A stretch of DNA of 8,456 nt from contig JAFAMK010000440.1 of the NCBI GenBank assembly GCA_019233415.1, positions 1 to 8,456 on the forward strand. Reading direction: 5' to 3'. The notes beneath the pieces were generated by a model that worked only from the letters and a program-made list of their open reading frames with translations, did not search any database and was not told the origin of the DNA. Every line of letters begins with the position of its first letter. Within the stretch, counting starts at the first letter, position 1. This DNA is from Vulcanimicrobiota bacterium (lineage in GTDB: Bacteria > Vulcanimicrobiota > Vulcanimicrobiia > Vulcanimicrobiales > Vulcanimicrobiaceae). Shown piece after piece: positions 7,489 through 8,456 of this stretch. Position numbers and translations under genes: made by a program.

Positions 7489-7511
7489 ATATTGACTGAC
7501 AGATATTGACT
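7489..7511. promoter_or_regulatory. Direct repeat ATATTGACT x2, possible operator or -35 elements
   Basis: ATATTGACT occurs exactly at 7489-7497 and again at 7503-7511, a 14-base period. Each copy contains TTGACT, one base from the -35 consensus on the plus strand, but no good -10 follows at 16-18 bases from either copy. The second copy also begins a small inverted repeat, TGAC-TTTC-GTCA (7507-7518). Being 31 bases from the reductase start, the site could bind a regulator or RNA polymerase for that gene. No regulator gene is in view. Confidence 0.4.
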
Positions 7512-7541
7512 TTCGTCATTCGATGTGCGACCGTTCAGTTC

Positions 7542-8456
7542 ATGACTACCCGCAAACTCGGCTCTGCCGGTCCGGTCGTGTCGGCGATCGGCCTTGGCTG
7601 CATGGGGATGTCCGACGTCTATGGTCCGGCCGACGAGGCCGAGGGCATCGCCACGATCCACGCCGCGCTCGACGCCGGCGTGAACCTCCTCGACACCGGC
7701 GACTTCTACGGGATGGGCAGCAACGAGCTGCTCGTCGGCAAGGCGCTCGCGGGCCGCAAGCGCGACGACGTCCTGATCAGCGTGAAGTTCGGCGGAATGC
7801 GCGACCCGGCTGGCAACTGGAGCGGCTTCGACACGCGCCCGGCCGCTGTGAAGAACTTCCTGGCCTACTCGCTCAAGCGGCTCGGCACCGACTACATCGA
7901 CGTCTACCGGCCGGCGCGGCTCGATCCGGCGGTCCCGATCGAAGAGACGGTCGGCGCGATCGCCGAGATGATTCAGGCCGGCTACGTGCGGCACGTCGGC
8001 CTCTCCGAGGTCGGCGCCGCGACGATCCGCCGCGCCGCCGCCGTTCACCCGATCGCCGACCTGCAGATCGAGTACGCGCTGATCACGCGCGGGATCGAGG
8101 CGGAGATTCTTCCGGCCTGCCGCGAGCTCGGCATCGCGATCACCGCGTACGGCGTCCTCTCGCGCGGGTTGCTCAGCGGCCACTGGTCGAAGGAACGTAC
8201 CGTGACGCCCGGCGACTTCCGCACCCGCAGCCCGCGCTTCGCGGGCGAGAACCTCGACCACAACCTGCAGCTCGTCGAGGCGCTCCGCGCGATCGCCGAC
8301 GAGAAGCAAACGACGGTCGCGAAGCTCGTCATCGCGTGGGTGCTCACACGCGGCGACGACATCATCCCGCTGATCGGCGCGCGCACGCGCGAGCGGCTCA
8401 CCGAAGCGCTCGGCGCGCTCGACGTGACGCTGACCCCGGACGACCTCGCGCGGATC
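7542..8456 (+). CDS. Aldo/keto reductase (3' end cut by window edge)
   Basis: This is a cytoplasmic NAD(P)H-dependent TIM-barrel oxidoreductase of the aldo/keto reductase superfamily; 305 residues are visible and perhaps 20 are missing. The N-terminus has the usual form (TRKLGSAGPVVSAIGLGCMG, 3-22). DTGDFYG (51-57) supplies catalytic Asp51 and Tyr56, and SVKFG supplies Lys82. The fourth tetrad position, normally His in an LHR or QHR motif, is Ala125 in YRPARLDP. GYVRHVGLSE (147-156), AYGVLSRGLLSG (202-213) and the cofactor-binding GARTRERL (279-286) follow. The ATG at 7542 places the start right before the conserved N-terminus; no clear Shine-Dalgarno precedes it. It is divergent from the operon, so a shared function is possible but not shown. 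The physiological substrate cannot be inferred. Confidence 0.93.
   Translation, partial: MTTRKLGSAGPVVSAIGLGCMGMSDVYGPADEAEGIATIHAALDAGVNLLDTGDFYGMGSNELLVGKALAGRKRDDVLISVKFGGMRDPAGNWSGFDTRPAAVKNFLAYSLKRLGTDYIDVYRPARLDPAVPIEETVGAIAEMIQAGYVRHVGLSEVGAATIRRAAAVHPIADLQIEYALITRGIEAEILPACRELGIAITAYGVLSRGLLSGHWSKERTVTPGDFRTRSPRFAGENLDHNLQLVEALRAIADEKQTTVAKLVIAWVLTRGDDIIPLIGARTRERLTEALGALDVTLTPDDLARI

Larger units (their letters stand above)
7364..7541. other. Divergent intergenic region between the operon and the aldo/keto reductase gene
   Basis: This 178-base region separates the leftward operon from the rightward reductase gene and must hold the start signals for the latter and probably for the former. 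It contains a candidate leftward -10, two tandem short repeats and two direct copies of ATATTGACT, each listed separately. The stretch from about 7488 to 7520 is clearly more A/T-rich than the genes around it. No credible small gene was seen. Confidence 0.85.

Noticed and set aside
7458..8309. 283-residue minus-strand open frame opposite the aldo/keto reductase
   Set aside because: It is a shadow of the reductase gene and shows no recognisable motif.

Overview
The window is a high-GC bacterial segment. GC is clearly dominant and codons end mostly in G or C, so every gene casts long Arg-rich shadow frames on the other strand. It carries one tightly packed leftward operon of five genes (7363 down to 1), a 178-base divergent intergenic region, and one rightward gene cut by the right edge. 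No RNA gene, insertion sequence, phage gene or CRISPR array is visible. The genes suggest a free-living heterotroph, and the signal peptide on the binding protein suggests an exported or periplasmic protein. The phylum cannot be fixed from this sequence: no rRNA or marker gene is present.

The operon, in transcription order (minus strand), is: a serine-glyoxylate-type class V aminotransferase (7363-6176); a 979-residue fused FAD-linked oxidase/iron-sulfur dehydrogenase resembling D-2-hydroxyglutarate dehydrogenase, YdiJ or GlcD-GlcF (6174-3235); a periplasmic solute-binding protein of the 'iron(III)' family (3238-2177); a two-domain fused permease of the same transporter family (about 2201-486); and an ABC ATPase (486 to beyond base 1). 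Neighbouring genes overlap or nearly touch at each junction: TGAGGTG, ATGA, an approximately 25-base overlap or a CTGA, and TGATG. Translation is therefore probably coupled and the five products probably serve one pathway.

Read together, the set looks like an uptake-and-oxidation unit for a small organic acid or amino compound. The transporter would bring in the substrate, the flavo/iron-sulfur dehydrogenase would oxidise a 2-hydroxy acid, and the PLP enzyme would interconvert amino and keto acids such as serine/hydroxypyruvate and glyoxylate/glycine. The transporter would by default be annotated 'ferric iron', but the binding protein shows no adjacent-tyrosine iron motif at the expected place, and its partners are carbon-metabolism enzymes. 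This functional link is inference.

The intergenic region (7364-7541) holds a candidate -10 for the operon, two tandem copies of a short CCTTCGACAAGCTCAGG-type repeat, and two direct copies of ATATTGACT next to the divergent gene. That gene (7542 to the right edge) encodes an aldo/keto reductase that keeps the Asp, Tyr and Lys of the catalytic tetrad but has Ala where the His is expected.
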